From a virus, in the IMG/VR virus record IMGVR_UViG_3300045993_000212, positions 1-29,295 of that record: a stretch of 29,295 bases of DNA; one strand, given 5' to 3'. Positions 8,412 through 16,256 of this stretch are shown piece by piece. Numbering within the stretch: the first letter of the stretch is position 1; every line of letters starts with the position of its first letter. The translations under genes and the position numbers were made by a program. The notes beneath the pieces are model-generated. The model made no database searches. It was not told the origin of the DNA and saw only the letters and a program-made list of their open reading frames with translations.

Positions 8412-9677
8412 TTAGCCCTGCACAGACAAGCGCAGTGCGTTCAATGCTGGAGCCACAGTGAAGGACAGCGTGATGCTGTTCACCGTTGTTGCCACGACAT
8501 CGCACATGACAAACGCGTTGTCGGAGACCCGGCAGATCGACGTCGTAACATAGAGTGTGTTCAGGTTGTGGGTAACCACGATTGTCGTGGCAGCGCCAGT
8601 CCCCATCGTCGTGTTGAACTTGTGACAGACACCGGAGTCGAGAGCACGAAGCGCAATCGCAGCATCGACCGCATTCAGTCGAGTGGTAAGTGTCGCAGCG
8701 AAGTTCGGGTCGTCGCCAAGAGCAGCAGCCAACTCGTTCAACGTGTCCAATGCAGCAGGTGCAGCGTTGACGATCAACTGAATGCGAGCATCTGCAGCCG
8801 CAGAGAAGTCACTGATGGTTGCCGCAGTCTGAGTTCCGGTGTGAAGGGAACGATCCTTGGCACCAGCAATGCCCGTGGCCTGAGCCGTAGATATGGGCTT
8901 CGCAGCATCCGTCGTGTTGTCGACATTGGCCAAACCGACGTGAGCCTTGGTCAAACCCGTCGGAGTGCCAGAGAAAGCCGGTGATGCGAGGTTGGCTTTC
9001 AGGTTCAATGCAGTCTGAGTTGCCGAGGATACCGGCTTCGCAGCGTCAGTCGTGTTGTCAGCGTTGGCAAGTCCAACCATCGTCTTCGTGATACCGCCAA
9101 CCGTACCGGTGAAGGTCGGGCTGGCAATATCAGCTTTGCCTGTGATACCTGCAACCACCCGAAGGTCTGCTGCAGTGGCGAAGTCGTTGATCGTCGCAGC
9201 AACCTGAGTCCCGGTGTGGTTCCCGCGTGCGAGAAGGACTGCATCGGAAGCGTTTACCGTTGCACCGGTTGCAATGCCAGTCAGCTTCGTGTCATCAGCA
9301 ACCGTGAACACGTGGTTGGTGGTTCCATCGAGGATAGTGTCGGCTGACTGAGTCCCAGTGTGGTTTCCACGTGCGAGAAGAGTCGCGTCAGCAGCATTGG
9401 CTGTTGCGTTTGCAGCGATCCCATTCAGCTTTGTGCGCTCGGCCGGAAGAAATGCCAAGCGAGTTGCACTGTCCGGGACATCGTCCATGTTGGAGATCGC
9501 GAGACCACCAATATAGTCGAACGAGGTTCCGTTACCGCAGCCAAGCTTGTCGGTGACAGTGTTGTAGAAGAGACGACCCTTTGTCGGTGTTGGAGCAGCC
9601 GCAAGATTCTGCGCAAGTGCGTTGAGCAACTGGCTACCCGACAGGTCAAGGTCGCTCAAGAAAACGGTTGTAGCCAT
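8412..9677 (-). CDS. Repeat-rich minor tail / tail fibre protein
   Basis: The protein has 421 residues from the ATG at 9677; the longer frame would need a TTG start. AGGAC lies 8 bases before the ATG. The N-terminus, with PTKGRLFYNT at residues 31-40, is a common start of phage fibre shafts. Repeats follow: NHTGTQ at about 105-110 and 153-158 with a related LHTGTQ near 279, and DNTTDAAKP at about 207-215 and 253-261 after VGLAN. These Ala/Thr/Asn-rich repeats are typical of trimeric fibre shafts. The C-terminal about 90 residues form a beta domain that includes VVTHNLNTLYV. The repeats match the N-terminus of the next gene at 6722-8410, so the two proteins probably share shaft architecture. 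Confidence 0.87.
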   Translation of the reverse strand: MATTVFLSDLDLSGSQLLNALAQNLAAAPTPTKGRLFYNTVTDKLGCGNGTSFDYIGGLAISNMDDVPDSATRLAFLPAERTKLNGIAANATANAADATLLARGNHTGTQSADTILDGTTNHVFTVADDTKLTGIATGATVNASDAVLLARGNHTGTQVAATINDFATAADLRVVAGITGKADIASPTFTGTVGGITKTMVGLANADNTTDAAKPVSSATQTALNLKANLASPAFSGTPTGLTKAHVGLANVDNTTDAAKPISTAQATGIAGAKDRSLHTGTQTAATISDFSAAADARIQLIVNAAPAALDTLNELAAALGDDPNFAATLTTRLNAVDAAIALRALDSGVCHKFNTTMGTGAATTIVVTHNLNTLYVTTSICRVSDNAFVMCDVVATTVNSITLSFTVAPALNALRLSVQG

Positions 9678-9686
9678 GTTCAAGTC

Positions 9687-10112
9687 CTAACTGAGATATG
9701 CAGTGCCGGAGAAACCGGCAGAGAAACGGACGGTTACGGTCTGCTCCGAGTAGGAGACATCGCCATACACAACTGACCCAGCACTGTCGACAATGGTGAC
9801 CGACGGCTTGTACTCCAGTGGATGCTCGATAACCCACGTGTCAGATGGGACTGGCTGAATATAAGTCCATGACATCAGGCCGGTGCCATTCAAACCGGGG
9901 GCTCCCGGTAATCCCGGGTCACCCTTTTCACCACGACTACCCGGAATAACAGGGACGTACAGATTGGGGCGCGGCATTGGCGTGAAACTCAACGGGATCG
10001 GAGCGACATCCTGAATGACAAGAGTCGGTCTCTGTGGAAGTTTGACCGTGACGACAAGTTCTGGTGGGACGACAACCGTGACATTCGGGGTTTCGCCGAG
10101 AACGATCTTCAC
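9687..10112 (-). CDS. Collagen-like minor tail protein
   Basis: This 141-residue protein has seven Gly-X-Y triplets at residues about 58-78 (core GEKGDPGLPGAPGLNG) flanked by beta-rich domains. The C-terminal part (from TYIQPVPSDTWVIEHPL to FSGTAYLS) is a small beta-sandwich often found at the ends of phage tail appendage proteins. The start is GTG at 10112, overlapping the TGA of the gene before in GTGA, so translation is probably coupled. The collagen-like stretch probably forms a trimeric stalk linking a tail-attached N-terminal domain to the C-terminal domain. It belongs to the fibre cluster that continues down to 2711. Confidence 0.82.
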   Translation of the reverse strand: MKIVLGETPNVTVVVPPELVVTVKLPQRPTLVIQDVAPIPLSFTPMPRPNLYVPVIPGSRGEKGDPGLPGAPGLNGTGLMSWTYIQPVPSDTWVIEHPLEYKPSVTIVDSAGSVVYGDVSYSEQTVTVRFSAGFSGTAYLS

Positions 10113-10408
10113 AGTCGAACCTCTACTGTCCCCCGACCAAGGATGTTCCGACTGGTGGCATTCCCGAGACTCAGGACAGCAGGCGGCCGGTTAGTCAGAG
10201 CGGCAACGTCGGTTTCTGTCAGAGTCCATGTGTAGGTCGTACCCTCAAGGGCGGCAACATGGGTGATCTCGCCGAACTGAAGCTTGCAATCGACGTCGAC
10301 CAGATCAGCGGGCTCTACCTCCAATGTGATCGCGAACTTCTGAGCGACTCCGGACTGCAGAATCACCAAAAGTTCGGGAACATCGGACCCGAGCACAATG
10401 TCAGCCAT
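10109..10408 (-). CDS. Small minor tail-region protein, beta-rich
   Basis: The protein has 99 residues and starts MADIVLGSDVPELLVILQSG. AAAGGAG lies about 8 bases before the ATG. It contains two hydrophobic beta-strand blocks (FAITLEV, YTWTLTETDVAAL) and resembles small immunoglobulin-fold proteins that mount baseplate appendages in siphophages. The match is by pattern only. It sits between the tail chaperone and the collagen-like protein and overlaps the latter by 4 bases, which suggests the two products work together, perhaps as anchor and fibre. Signal peptide and membrane segment are both absent. Confidence 0.75.
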   Translation of the reverse strand: MADIVLGSDVPELLVILQSGVAQKFAITLEVEPADLVDVDCKLQFGEITHVAALEGTTYTWTLTETDVAALTNRPPAVLSLGNATSRNILGRGTVEVRL

Positions 10409-10428
10409 GTGTTTCTCCTTTCTTGGGT

Positions 10429-10971
10429 TTAACCCGAAGTGTTTAGTTGTGCTCTTCGTGACGCATTGAGATCACGGTTGCGTGCAGCGATGTCTCGACG
10501 GCTCATCTTCTTTGAAGGCGAGTTCTTCTGGTTGATTACACGAACCAGAGTCAGCAAACGGTTCAGATGCCAATGCTGACACTCAAATGGAATGGTAAGC
10601 GAAACCATCCAGTAGTAGATGATCTCTGCCGTGATGATATCACGGTTCTTCTTCGTGTCGTCCTTCTCATTGAACCATGTTGCTGTCATCTTCGCGTTGA
10701 TGTATGTGTTGATAGCGAGATAGTCGTCGCTTGAGAGTTTTTGGAAAACCTCCGGCGGGACATTGGGGGTAATCGTCATTGCTGTGACATACCACAATGT
10801 CTCTTCGGAAGTCTTCTCTTTCGGGCCTAAGAAAGGCTTCTCAAAGAAAGACTCCCATTTTGACAAGGAGGCCAGAGAGTGCTCCAACTCCAAAGTGAAC
10901 GACTCAGAAGTAACAAACTCGTTCTTCTTCTCGTCGAATCCTTCGGACATGGTGACAGTTAGTGTGAGCAC
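10429..10971 (-). CDS. Tail assembly chaperone-like protein
   Basis: The protein has 180 residues with conserved blocks I recognise from tail assembly chaperones of actinobacteriophages: [46 protein letters not shown] and [16 protein letters not shown]. These proteins bind the tape measure during tail assembly. The start is GTG at 10971 with AAAGGAG about 9 bases upstream. It follows the major tail protein gene. In many phages a programmed frameshift makes a longer form of this chaperone and the tape measure follows directly. Here no overlapping extension frame is visible, and the tape measure is 8 kb away beyond a fibre cluster, which is unusual. Confidence 0.85.
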   Translation of the reverse strand: MLTLTVTMSEGFDEKKNEFVTSESFTLELEHSLASLSKWESFFEKPFLGPKEKTSEETLWYVTAMTITPNVPPEVFQKLSSDDYLAINTYINAKMTATWFNEKDDTKKNRDIITAEIIYYWMVSLTIPFECQHWHLNRLLTLVRVINQKNSPSKKMSRRDIAARNRDLNASRRAQLNTSG

Positions 10972-11000
10972 TCTCTGGCTCCTTTCTATCTAGACTCCAG

Positions 11001-11657
11001 TTACGGAGTGACGAACAGCGCGATGACCGCGTCCGGAAGCGGAAGCTCCGGCTCGATGGCACCAGTGCCGTACAGCAGAAGCTCCAGAGCAGTCAGGTCC
11101 GCCGCATCCACCTTGGTGGAGTCGATGGTCAGAACTGCGGTGGGCTTCAGGCCGGTGACGTTGACCGGAGTGGTCGTGACCTCCCAGCTGAAGGTGATCG
11201 CCTCAGGCGAGTCGTTGATCGAGGCGTAGGCCTTCTCCGACGGAGCCGCGAGAGCGCCGTAGACGAGGTGGAGCTTGTAGCCATGCTCCGTGCCTTCGAG
11301 GTCGTTGCCGATCTTCGTCCGGTAGGCCAGACCGAAGGTCTTGCGAGCCTGCTGACCGACGAGAACACCCACCTTGGGTGCCGCCGTGCCGTCGCACTGC
11401 CCGAACTCCTCCGGGTAGGTGAACGCCTCGATGGTCGCACCGAACTCCTCAGCGGAGACGAGGTTCAGGTACTTGATGTTGTCCGCGTACTGCGGGCTGG
11501 CCTCGGCGCCGGAGGGAGACTCGGTGACAGACACCAAGCCGTTCCACGCGAAGCCGGTGCTGTACTCGCCAGCGACATCGGGGATGTAGAGGACACCGTG
11601 ATCGACACCGGTCTCGTAGACCCGCTCGCCGACGTTGTCCCAAGTGAGAGCTGCCAT
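11001..11657 (-). CDS. Major tail tube protein
   Basis: The protein has 218 residues and starts MAALTWDNVGERVYETGVDH. The ATG at 11657 has GAAAGGAAC about 8 bases upstream. A longer frame from 11723 exists but has no supporting signal. The layout is typical of a tail tube subunit: conserved strands with a SVTESPSG turn, an EEFGATIEAFTYPEEFGQCDG segment, HLVYGALAAPSEKAY and a C-terminal LYGTGAIEPELPLP tail. It follows the head-closure and tail-terminator genes and precedes the chaperone, the usual place for this gene. Codon use is strongly GC-ending (CTC, GTC, ACC) compared with the fibre genes, as in the capsid gene, which suits high expression. Two paralogues lie at 3731-4459 and 4490-6700. 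Confidence 0.88.
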   Translation of the reverse strand: MAALTWDNVGERVYETGVDHGVLYIPDVAGEYSTGFAWNGLVSVTESPSGAEASPQYADNIKYLNLVSAEEFGATIEAFTYPEEFGQCDGTAAPKVGVLVGQQARKTFGLAYRTKIGNDLEGTEHGYKLHLVYGALAAPSEKAYASINDSPEAITFSWEVTTTPVNVTGLKPTAVLTIDSTKVDAADLTALELLLYGTGAIEPELPLPDAVIALFVTP

Positions 11658-11671
11658 GATGGTTGTTCCTT

Positions 11672-11977
11672 TCAGAAGTAAACGTTGAAAACGTCGTGAT
11701 GGAGATTGTCTGCCGCAAACCACCTGTTGAAGAGGGTCATCGGAAGAGCAGCGACCTTATCGGGAATCTCACTATCGGGATTCCGGTCAATGACGGTCAC
11801 TTGGTATCGCTTTGTGTGGCGATATGGACTGTTGTCAGCGAACCGAGTATCGGTACTGTCTTTCGCATAGACAATACACGGATACTGAATCTGCACATTG
11901 GCTGGTGGTTGGAAGTACACGAATCTACTCCCCAGAATCCCTTCAAGAAGGGTCTGGAGATCAAGCCTTTGGCCCAT
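11672..11977 (-). CDS. Tail terminator / neck protein candidate
   Basis: The protein has 101 residues (MGQRLDLQTLLEGILGSRFV at the start). I chose the ATG at 11977 because GGGAGG lies about 8 bases upstream; the GTG at 11986 is too close to that site. The pattern of an N-terminal helix, a QYPCIVY strand, then RYQVTVIDRNPDSEIPDKVAAL fits the tail-terminator/neck family between head and tail of siphophages. Its position between the head-closure candidate and the major tail protein supports this. It overlaps the gene before by 17 bases. Confidence 0.75.
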   Translation of the reverse strand: MGQRLDLQTLLEGILGSRFVYFQPPANVQIQYPCIVYAKDSTDTRFADNSPYRHTKRYQVTVIDRNPDSEIPDKVAALPMTLFNRWFAADNLHHDVFNVYF

Positions 11978-12284
11978 TGTAGACACCTCCCAACCTCAAG
12001 AGTAGGCGGGGACTCTCGACATCGACGTTTGAAACCGTCCATAGAGTCCCCGCCCACTTGATGTAGCGAATGGCAAAGAAATGTTCGTTGGCATATGCGT
12101 TAGCGACGATACTGATGGAGTTTCCGACAGAGAGGTCGTTGTTGATGGCCTCTCCCTCTTTGACCTTGAGTGTGTTTCGAACAACATCACCATAGTACTT
12201 GTGCTCGGTGATGAGATCTTCCCAAACTCCAGGAACTGTCTCCACAGATTCGCCGAATCCGATTGCGCCGTAGAACTTTGCCAT
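11961..12284 (-). CDS. Head closure / head-tail connector protein
   Basis: The protein has 107 residues (MAKFYGAIGFGESVETVPGV at the start) with a strong CAAGGAG ribosome binding site. The pattern MAKFYG-IGF-ESVETVPG-W, then YYGDV-RN, SISIVA-AYAN and a final R-LL-LGGVYNG, is a familiar small protein placed directly after the capsid gene in many actinobacteriophages. There it is taken to be a head-closure or stopper protein that sits under the portal and keeps DNA in before tail joining. The role rests on position and recalled family pattern; motif evidence for catalysis is neither expected nor seen. Confidence 0.8.
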   Translation of the reverse strand: MAKFYGAIGFGESVETVPGVWEDLITEHKYYGDVVRNTLKVKEGEAINNDLSVGNSISIVANAYANEHFFAIRYIKWAGTLWTVSNVDVESPRLLLRLGGVYNGPKA

Positions 12285-12299
12285 CTGTTACTCCTTGAG

Positions 12300-14426
12300 T
12301 CAGGCGATGCGGGTGAAGGTCCAGTCGGCGTCGAAGTTGTGCGGGAAGTAGTAACCCACAGCAGGAGCAGCCGACACGTCGACGCTGGTACCAGCAGCGA
12401 TCGCAGCCTGAGCACCAGAGGCAACCACGTTGGTCGGGCCACCATCGATGCTCGTGGAGTAGACAACGCCGGCGACAGCCGGAATCGTCAGAACGCCAGT
12501 GGCAGGAACGAAGGTCGGAACCGTCGCCTCAACCTGAGTACCAGCCGCACGCAGAACGATCAGCGCAGACTTGAAGAGCGTCAGAGCACCCGACATGCGG
12601 GTCTCCATCAGGTACTTGTACTGGTTGTAGTCGATGTCGAAGTCATCGAACATCGAGATGGAGCCGCCCTTGTCTGCGCCCATGGTGTAGTCGGTCAGGT
12701 TGACGACGATCGCGAGGATCTCGCCACCGACAGTCGTGAGCGACTCCATGACGGGAACGGGCACGATCTTCGAAACGCGAAGCGTGACCGCCAGCTCGTC
12801 CAGCGAGGTGTACAGACGACGACCGAGCTTGTCCTTGACCAGAAGCAGGTCAGTCAGCAGACCCTCGGTGCAGAACAGGGTCGGGGACCCGGTGCCACGG
12901 TAGTTCGGACGTGCCCGAAGGATGGCCTCGACAATGGCGTCACCGGTGACGTTCGCCGCGATGATCGTCTTGTGCGCGTAGAAGTCCTCTTCGTACGCGA
13001 TCGGACGGATGTTGGTCTCGTTGACCTTGTCCTCGTCGTCGATCTCACGACCATCGCCAACCAGCACGGCGCGGGCGATCTCCTCGTCCAGCATGATGCG
13101 CATCTCGGCCTTGAGCCAAGCCACGACGTCGAGGTCGGTGATGTCGACGATGTCGTCCCGGTCCAGCTTCTGCTTCTTGTAGATGGTGGTCGGGGTGGTG
13201 ATGCGCTTCTGCAGACCGAACCACTCCTCCTTCTTCAGAGCAGCCTTGACGTAACCCTTGGCACGGGCCTCGTCGAGGGTCAGGTCAGCCGAGATCGTCT
13301 TGATCCGGGAGAAGGGCGACTTCTTGGCTCCGTTGAGAACCACGCTCACCCACTCCTGCCGGCGGGTGATCATCTCGGGGCTGGAGGCCAGCGTCCGAGC
13401 GTCCGGGAACAGGAAGTCGATGTTCTCGATGCCGTACTCCACCGCGTGCGCGAGGAAGGACTCCTTGAAGGAGCCGATCTTCTGCGCGTCGTCCACGATG
13501 GTCTTGAGCTGGTCGTGGGTCAGCGTGGCGCGCTCCTGAGGGGCAATGCCGTTCTGCTCGAAGACGTTGGTCATGTCAACGGTTCCTTCCGTGTGCTTGA
13601 GGTCGCCCTCGTTGGTGGTGTTGCCCTCTTCGGCATTGTCGTCAGAGGAGTGTGATGCTGACTGAGACGCGTCGATCGCGGCACCAATCATGTAGTAGAC
13701 GACGTTCTTCTGCTCTTCGGAGAGAGTCTCGAAAACGTCCTTGACGGTGGAATCCGCGGAGTGAACCACGGCATCGGTTGCGTCAGATCCATCGACAACC
13801 TCCGTGTCATCCAGTCCCGACTGTGCAACCGAGCCAGCCTTGGCCTGCTCGACGGCATCGCCGATCATGAAGTACACGACCTCCTTCTCCTCGGGAGAGA
13901 AAGCGTCGAAGACATCCTTGACTGTCACTTCGCCAGCGGATGCTGACTGTGCCAGACCTTCGTGCTCGAGAGTGAGACCTGTGAATATGATGGCCTCGTC
14001 CTCAAGCGTCTCGAAGTCCCCGTCGCCATGCGCGAGGCTGATGTTGTCGATGAGTGCGCCCGGGTTCGCACCTGAGAGGACCAGACTGACCTCTCGGATG
14101 GTTCCGTGGAACACACTCTTGGCACGCTCAACCAACTGGTTGGCGTAGATGGACAACGCGACGATGTCGCCGTGCTGAACGAGCGCCTTGGCGTTCTTGC
14201 CACCGGAGTTCTCATTGAAGAAGGCGTAGGTGTACACGCCGTCCTCACGAGCTTCGAGAATCGCGTGTCCGAGGACATTCGCGGGATCGTTGTGGCCATG
14301 CTGCCAGACGAGAGGAACCTTCTGACCGTCCATGTGCTTGAATGCTTCAGGCATGATGGTTCGCCCGTCGGAGCACTTGAGGCCAGCCTTGGTTGCGTAA
14401 CCGCTGAAATCGGCTTCTGCTGCCAT
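12300..14426 (-). CDS. Prohead protease - scaffold - major capsid protein fusion
   Basis: One 708-residue frame combines three parts. Residues 1 to about 130 are an HK97-type prohead protease, with His43/His45 in WQHGHNDP and a probable catalytic Ser114 in REVSLVLSGA. Residues about 130-280 are an acidic linker with two copies of a VKDVF..(S/L)..(E)(E/Q)K.VVY(F/Y)MIG helix, probably the scaffold part. Residues about 285-618 are an HK97-fold capsid protein, followed by a beta-rich C-terminal domain (about 620-708) like an added immunoglobulin-type decoration. The start at 14426 has AAGGAGA about 8 bases upstream; the frame is open to 14624 but without signals. An internal ATG at 13574 has its own ribosome binding site. 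Codon use is GC-ending as in the tail tube gene. Confidence 0.92.
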   Translation of the reverse strand: MAAEADFSGYATKAGLKCSDGRTIMPEAFKHMDGQKVPLVWQHGHNDPANVLGHAILEAREDGVYTYAFFNENSGGKNAKALVQHGDIVALSIYANQLVERAKSVFHGTIREVSLVLSGANPGALIDNISLAHGDGDFETLEDEAIIFTGLTLEHEGLAQSASAGEVTVKDVFDAFSPEEKEVVYFMIGDAVEQAKAGSVAQSGLDDTEVVDGSDATDAVVHSADSTVKDVFETLSEEQKNVVYYMIGAAIDASQSASHSSDDNAEEGNTTNEGDLKHTEGTVDMTNVFEQNGIAPQERATLTHDQLKTIVDDAQKIGSFKESFLAHAVEYGIENIDFLFPDARTLASSPEMITRRQEWVSVVLNGAKKSPFSRIKTISADLTLDEARAKGYVKAALKKEEWFGLQKRITTPTTIYKKQKLDRDDIVDITDLDVVAWLKAEMRIMLDEEIARAVLVGDGREIDDEDKVNETNIRPIAYEEDFYAHKTIIAANVTGDAIVEAILRARPNYRGTGSPTLFCTEGLLTDLLLVKDKLGRRLYTSLDELAVTLRVSKIVPVPVMESLTTVGGEILAIVVNLTDYTMGADKGGSISMFDDFDIDYNQYKYLMETRMSGALTLFKSALIVLRAAGTQVEATVPTFVPATGVLTIPAVAGVVYSTSIDGGPTNVVASGAQAAIAAGTSVDVSAAPAVGYYFPHNFDADWTFTRIA
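13572..13590 (-). promoter_or_regulatory. Possible internal translation start for free capsid protein
   Basis: Inside the protease-capsid fusion, reading on the minus strand, GGAAGGAACC is followed about 6-8 bases later by an ATG at 13574. The codons after it encode MTNVFEQNG, which looks like the natural N-terminus of a separate capsid protein. Use of this start would make a 424-residue capsid protein (12300-13574) in addition to the 708-residue fusion, allowing different amounts of protease and coat subunit. Confidence 0.45.
13665..13748 (-). repeat. Scaffold helix repeat, copy 2
   Basis: This segment encodes residues about 227-254 of the protease-capsid fusion: TVKDVFETLSEEQ, then KNVVYYMIGAAIDA. 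It is closely similar to the copy at 13842-13925, about 60 residues earlier. Helices of this type recur in the linker of phage protease-capsid proteins and probably do the scaffold's work. Confidence 0.85.
13842..13925 (-). repeat. Scaffold helix repeat, copy 1
   Basis: This segment encodes residues about 168-195 of the protease-capsid fusion: TVKDVFDAFSPEE, then KEVVYFMIGDAVEQ. Compared with the copy at 13665-13748, about two thirds of positions are identical. The linker between the copies is rich in Asp, Ser and Ala and looks disordered. Confidence 0.85.
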
Positions 14427-14442
14427 TTTGACTGTCTCCTTC

Positions 14443-15750
14443 CTAACTTGTTCGTACTGAAGTTGCTGACCCCGACGGAGCCGGCATGACACGCTTTGTA
14501 GAACCATTGGCCAAAGGATCGACCGGTGGGGCTGCTGTCGGCGGTGCTGCTGGTGGTGCTGCCGCTGGCATGTTGCTGTTCTGGAGTTTGTCCGCCTTCG
14601 GATCGGTCGAAGGCTGGATGCCAATGACCTGCCGGATCTCGTTCGAACTCATGATCTCATTCCGAGCGAACTTGTCCGCGATGTCGGCGATCGATGCGAT
14701 CGGGACAAGCTTGAAGGGATCTCGGAAGTACATGATCGACTGAAGTTGAGAGCGCGCAGTCTTTGTGAGGAAGGTGCGCTTCATTGCTTCAGTAATCGCG
14801 GCCAGAACCGGTTCAATCGTTCGGTTCATGTAGTTCAGCATGGCCTTCTCATCCGCGGTGCCATTCATGACTTCCTCGGTAAGACCCAACTGGCCATACA
14901 ACATGGTCGTGAGGTAGGTGACCTGCGCGAGGAGGTTGTTCTCGGCCGGCCGGTTCAGTTGAGTGATCTTCTCGGTACCGTCTGTGTAGGCGATGCCGTA
15001 CTTGCTACCCTTCAACTGGAACTCGATGTCTTCCCTACGCTGTTCTGCCTGCAGCCGTCTGGCTTCAGACTTGATGACGTATGGAAGCTGAATGATCAGG
15101 TCGAGTTTGCCCGAACTTGAAGCCTCATCGACGGTATCGAGAAGGTTGAGTTTCCGGATGAGTCGCTGCAGAGTCGAGTTCGACTCGTTCATCACCGAAT
15201 ACAGTGGGTTCTCAACAATCGCCACGAACTTCTTCTCGAGGACGATGTCTTGTCGCAGACCAGTTGCCTCATTGTAGAGACTGACCTTGACATGCTTTGG
15301 ATACCACGTGACAACCTCACCAACGCGCATGGTCTTGATGTCGAACGACCCTGAACTCGACGGATCGAGTGACGTGTCTACCGGAACAATCGCAATAACG
15401 CCCTTGTCAAAGAGAGTCATTGCTGCATCCTGCCGGAAAGCGCGAGCGGCTTGGTCAAGATTGGCCTCAATAGTCAAGCAAGCGTTGAGACCACTATCCT
15501 CGTCCTTCAGGTATCGCTTCTTTTCGTCCAAACGAACGTGTCGAAGATCCACTGACGCAACATCAATGCTGAGACGGGTGTAGATAGAGGAGATGATCGA
15601 TCGCTCGTTCGAGTAACGAAGTCTTACTCGATCTGGTCGAGCACCATAACTTGCGCTTCCCGACGAATATGAGAAGTCGTTGGTGAGTTCGCTCTCATTC
15701 GAAACTGTGAACGCACTCCACGCATGTTTGATCCTTGATCCGAGTGCCAT
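14443..15750 (-). CDS. Portal protein
   Basis: The protein has 435 residues, with ribosome binding site AAAGGAGG before the ATG. It carries the hallmarks of a siphophage portal. These include an N-terminal ring domain with RYSNERSIISSIYTRLSIDV and a helical region around LYGQLGLTEEVMNGTADEKA. A conserved C-terminal block (FKLVPIASIADIADKF, then NEIMSSNEIRQVIG) follows. The C-terminus after about residue 390 is a Pro/Ala-rich disordered tail. Twelve copies are expected at one capsid vertex, forming the DNA channel that docks with the terminase. It sits between the HYG-motif genes and the protease-capsid gene, the standard place. Confidence 0.92.
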   Translation of the reverse strand: MALGSRIKHAWSAFTVSNESELTNDFSYSSGSASYGARPDRVRLRYSNERSIISSIYTRLSIDVASVDLRHVRLDEKKRYLKDEDSGLNACLTIEANLDQAARAFRQDAAMTLFDKGVIAIVPVDTSLDPSSSGSFDIKTMRVGEVVTWYPKHVKVSLYNEATGLRQDIVLEKKFVAIVENPLYSVMNESNSTLQRLIRKLNLLDTVDEASSSGKLDLIIQLPYVIKSEARRLQAEQRREDIEFQLKGSKYGIAYTDGTEKITQLNRPAENNLLAQVTYLTTMLYGQLGLTEEVMNGTADEKAMLNYMNRTIEPVLAAITEAMKRTFLTKTARSQLQSIMYFRDPFKLVPIASIADIADKFARNEIMSSNEIRQVIGIQPSTDPKADKLQNSNMPAAAPPAAPPTAAPPVDPLANGSTKRVMPAPSGSATSVRTS

Positions 15751-15782
15751 GAGTCACCTCCTTTCTGAATATAGATGGCGAC

Positions 15783-16256
15783 CTACTTCTGGCCGAGAAT
15801 CATGCCAACAGCGATGAGTCCAGCAGCGCCGTAGACAATCCCGGCAGTGATCTTCTCGCCTCGGGTTGCCTGCATTGCCATCTGAGCATCTCCGCTGGTG
15901 TAGAAGTCCTTCTCCAGCTTTCGCATGGTCTTCTCGGCTCGGTCTTTGCCCTTGTTCGTACGGGCCACCATCAGATCACCCTGAGACTCTTGGTACTTGC
16001 GCCCACGAGCCTCTTGCCGGACACGAGCGCCATAGATCGCCTGCGTTCTCTCTGCCGAAGCAGCTTTCTTCGCAGATTTGGCGCTCTGCTTCTTGTTGTA
16101 ACGATCAGCATTCGCGGCGGATGCTTTGCCGAACTTGCTGTCGTTGAGTTTCTGAGCAACGGGTCGAACGCCAGTCTCTGCGTCTCGACGAACGCCCCAG
16201 TGCATGCCCTTCTTGCCGTAATGCGCGAGGACCACCTCGCTGGGAAGCTCAGTCAT
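15783..16256 (-). CDS. HYG-motif head-region protein with C-terminal membrane segment
   Basis: The protein has 157 residues. The motif HYGKKGMHWGVR lies at residues 12-23, followed by a Lys/Ala/Arg-rich helical middle and a hydrophobic C-terminus (residues about 135-155, GIVYGAAGLIAVGMILG). The start overlaps the stop of the gene before in ATGA. Two other proteins nearby (16253-16630 and 18385-18906) share the same motif near the N-terminus, but their remaining sequences differ. From memory, this motif recurs in head-region proteins of many phages without an assigned role. A membrane-active or capsid-internal protein injected with DNA is possible, but this is inference. Confidence 0.82.
   Translation of the reverse strand: MTELPSEVVLAHYGKKGMHWGVRRDAETGVRPVAQKLNDSKFGKASAANADRYNKKQSAKSAKKAASAERTQAIYGARVRQEARGRKYQESQGDLMVARTNKGKDRAEKTMRKLEKDFYTSGDAQMAMQATRGEKITAGIVYGAAGLIAVGMILGQK

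Noticed and set aside
8286-8984. 232-codon plus-strand open frame
   Set aside because: It is a shadow of the fibre genes at 6722-8410 and 8412-9677. No ribosome binding site or family pattern supports it.
10409-10440. GGGTTAAACCC near the end of the chaperone gene as a terminator
   Set aside because: The stem is 5 bp with a one-base loop and is followed by a ribosome binding site instead of a T-run.
10429-10480. Programmed frameshift in the tail chaperone gene
   Set aside because: There is no overlapping extension frame and no clear slippery heptamer at the end of the gene, and the next gene has its own strong ribosome binding site.
12081-13655. 524-codon plus-strand open frame
   Set aside because: It lies opposite the protease-capsid fusion, whose sequence is clearly real. 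The plus frame's composition is a mirror of GC-ending codons in the capsid gene and no family pattern is visible.
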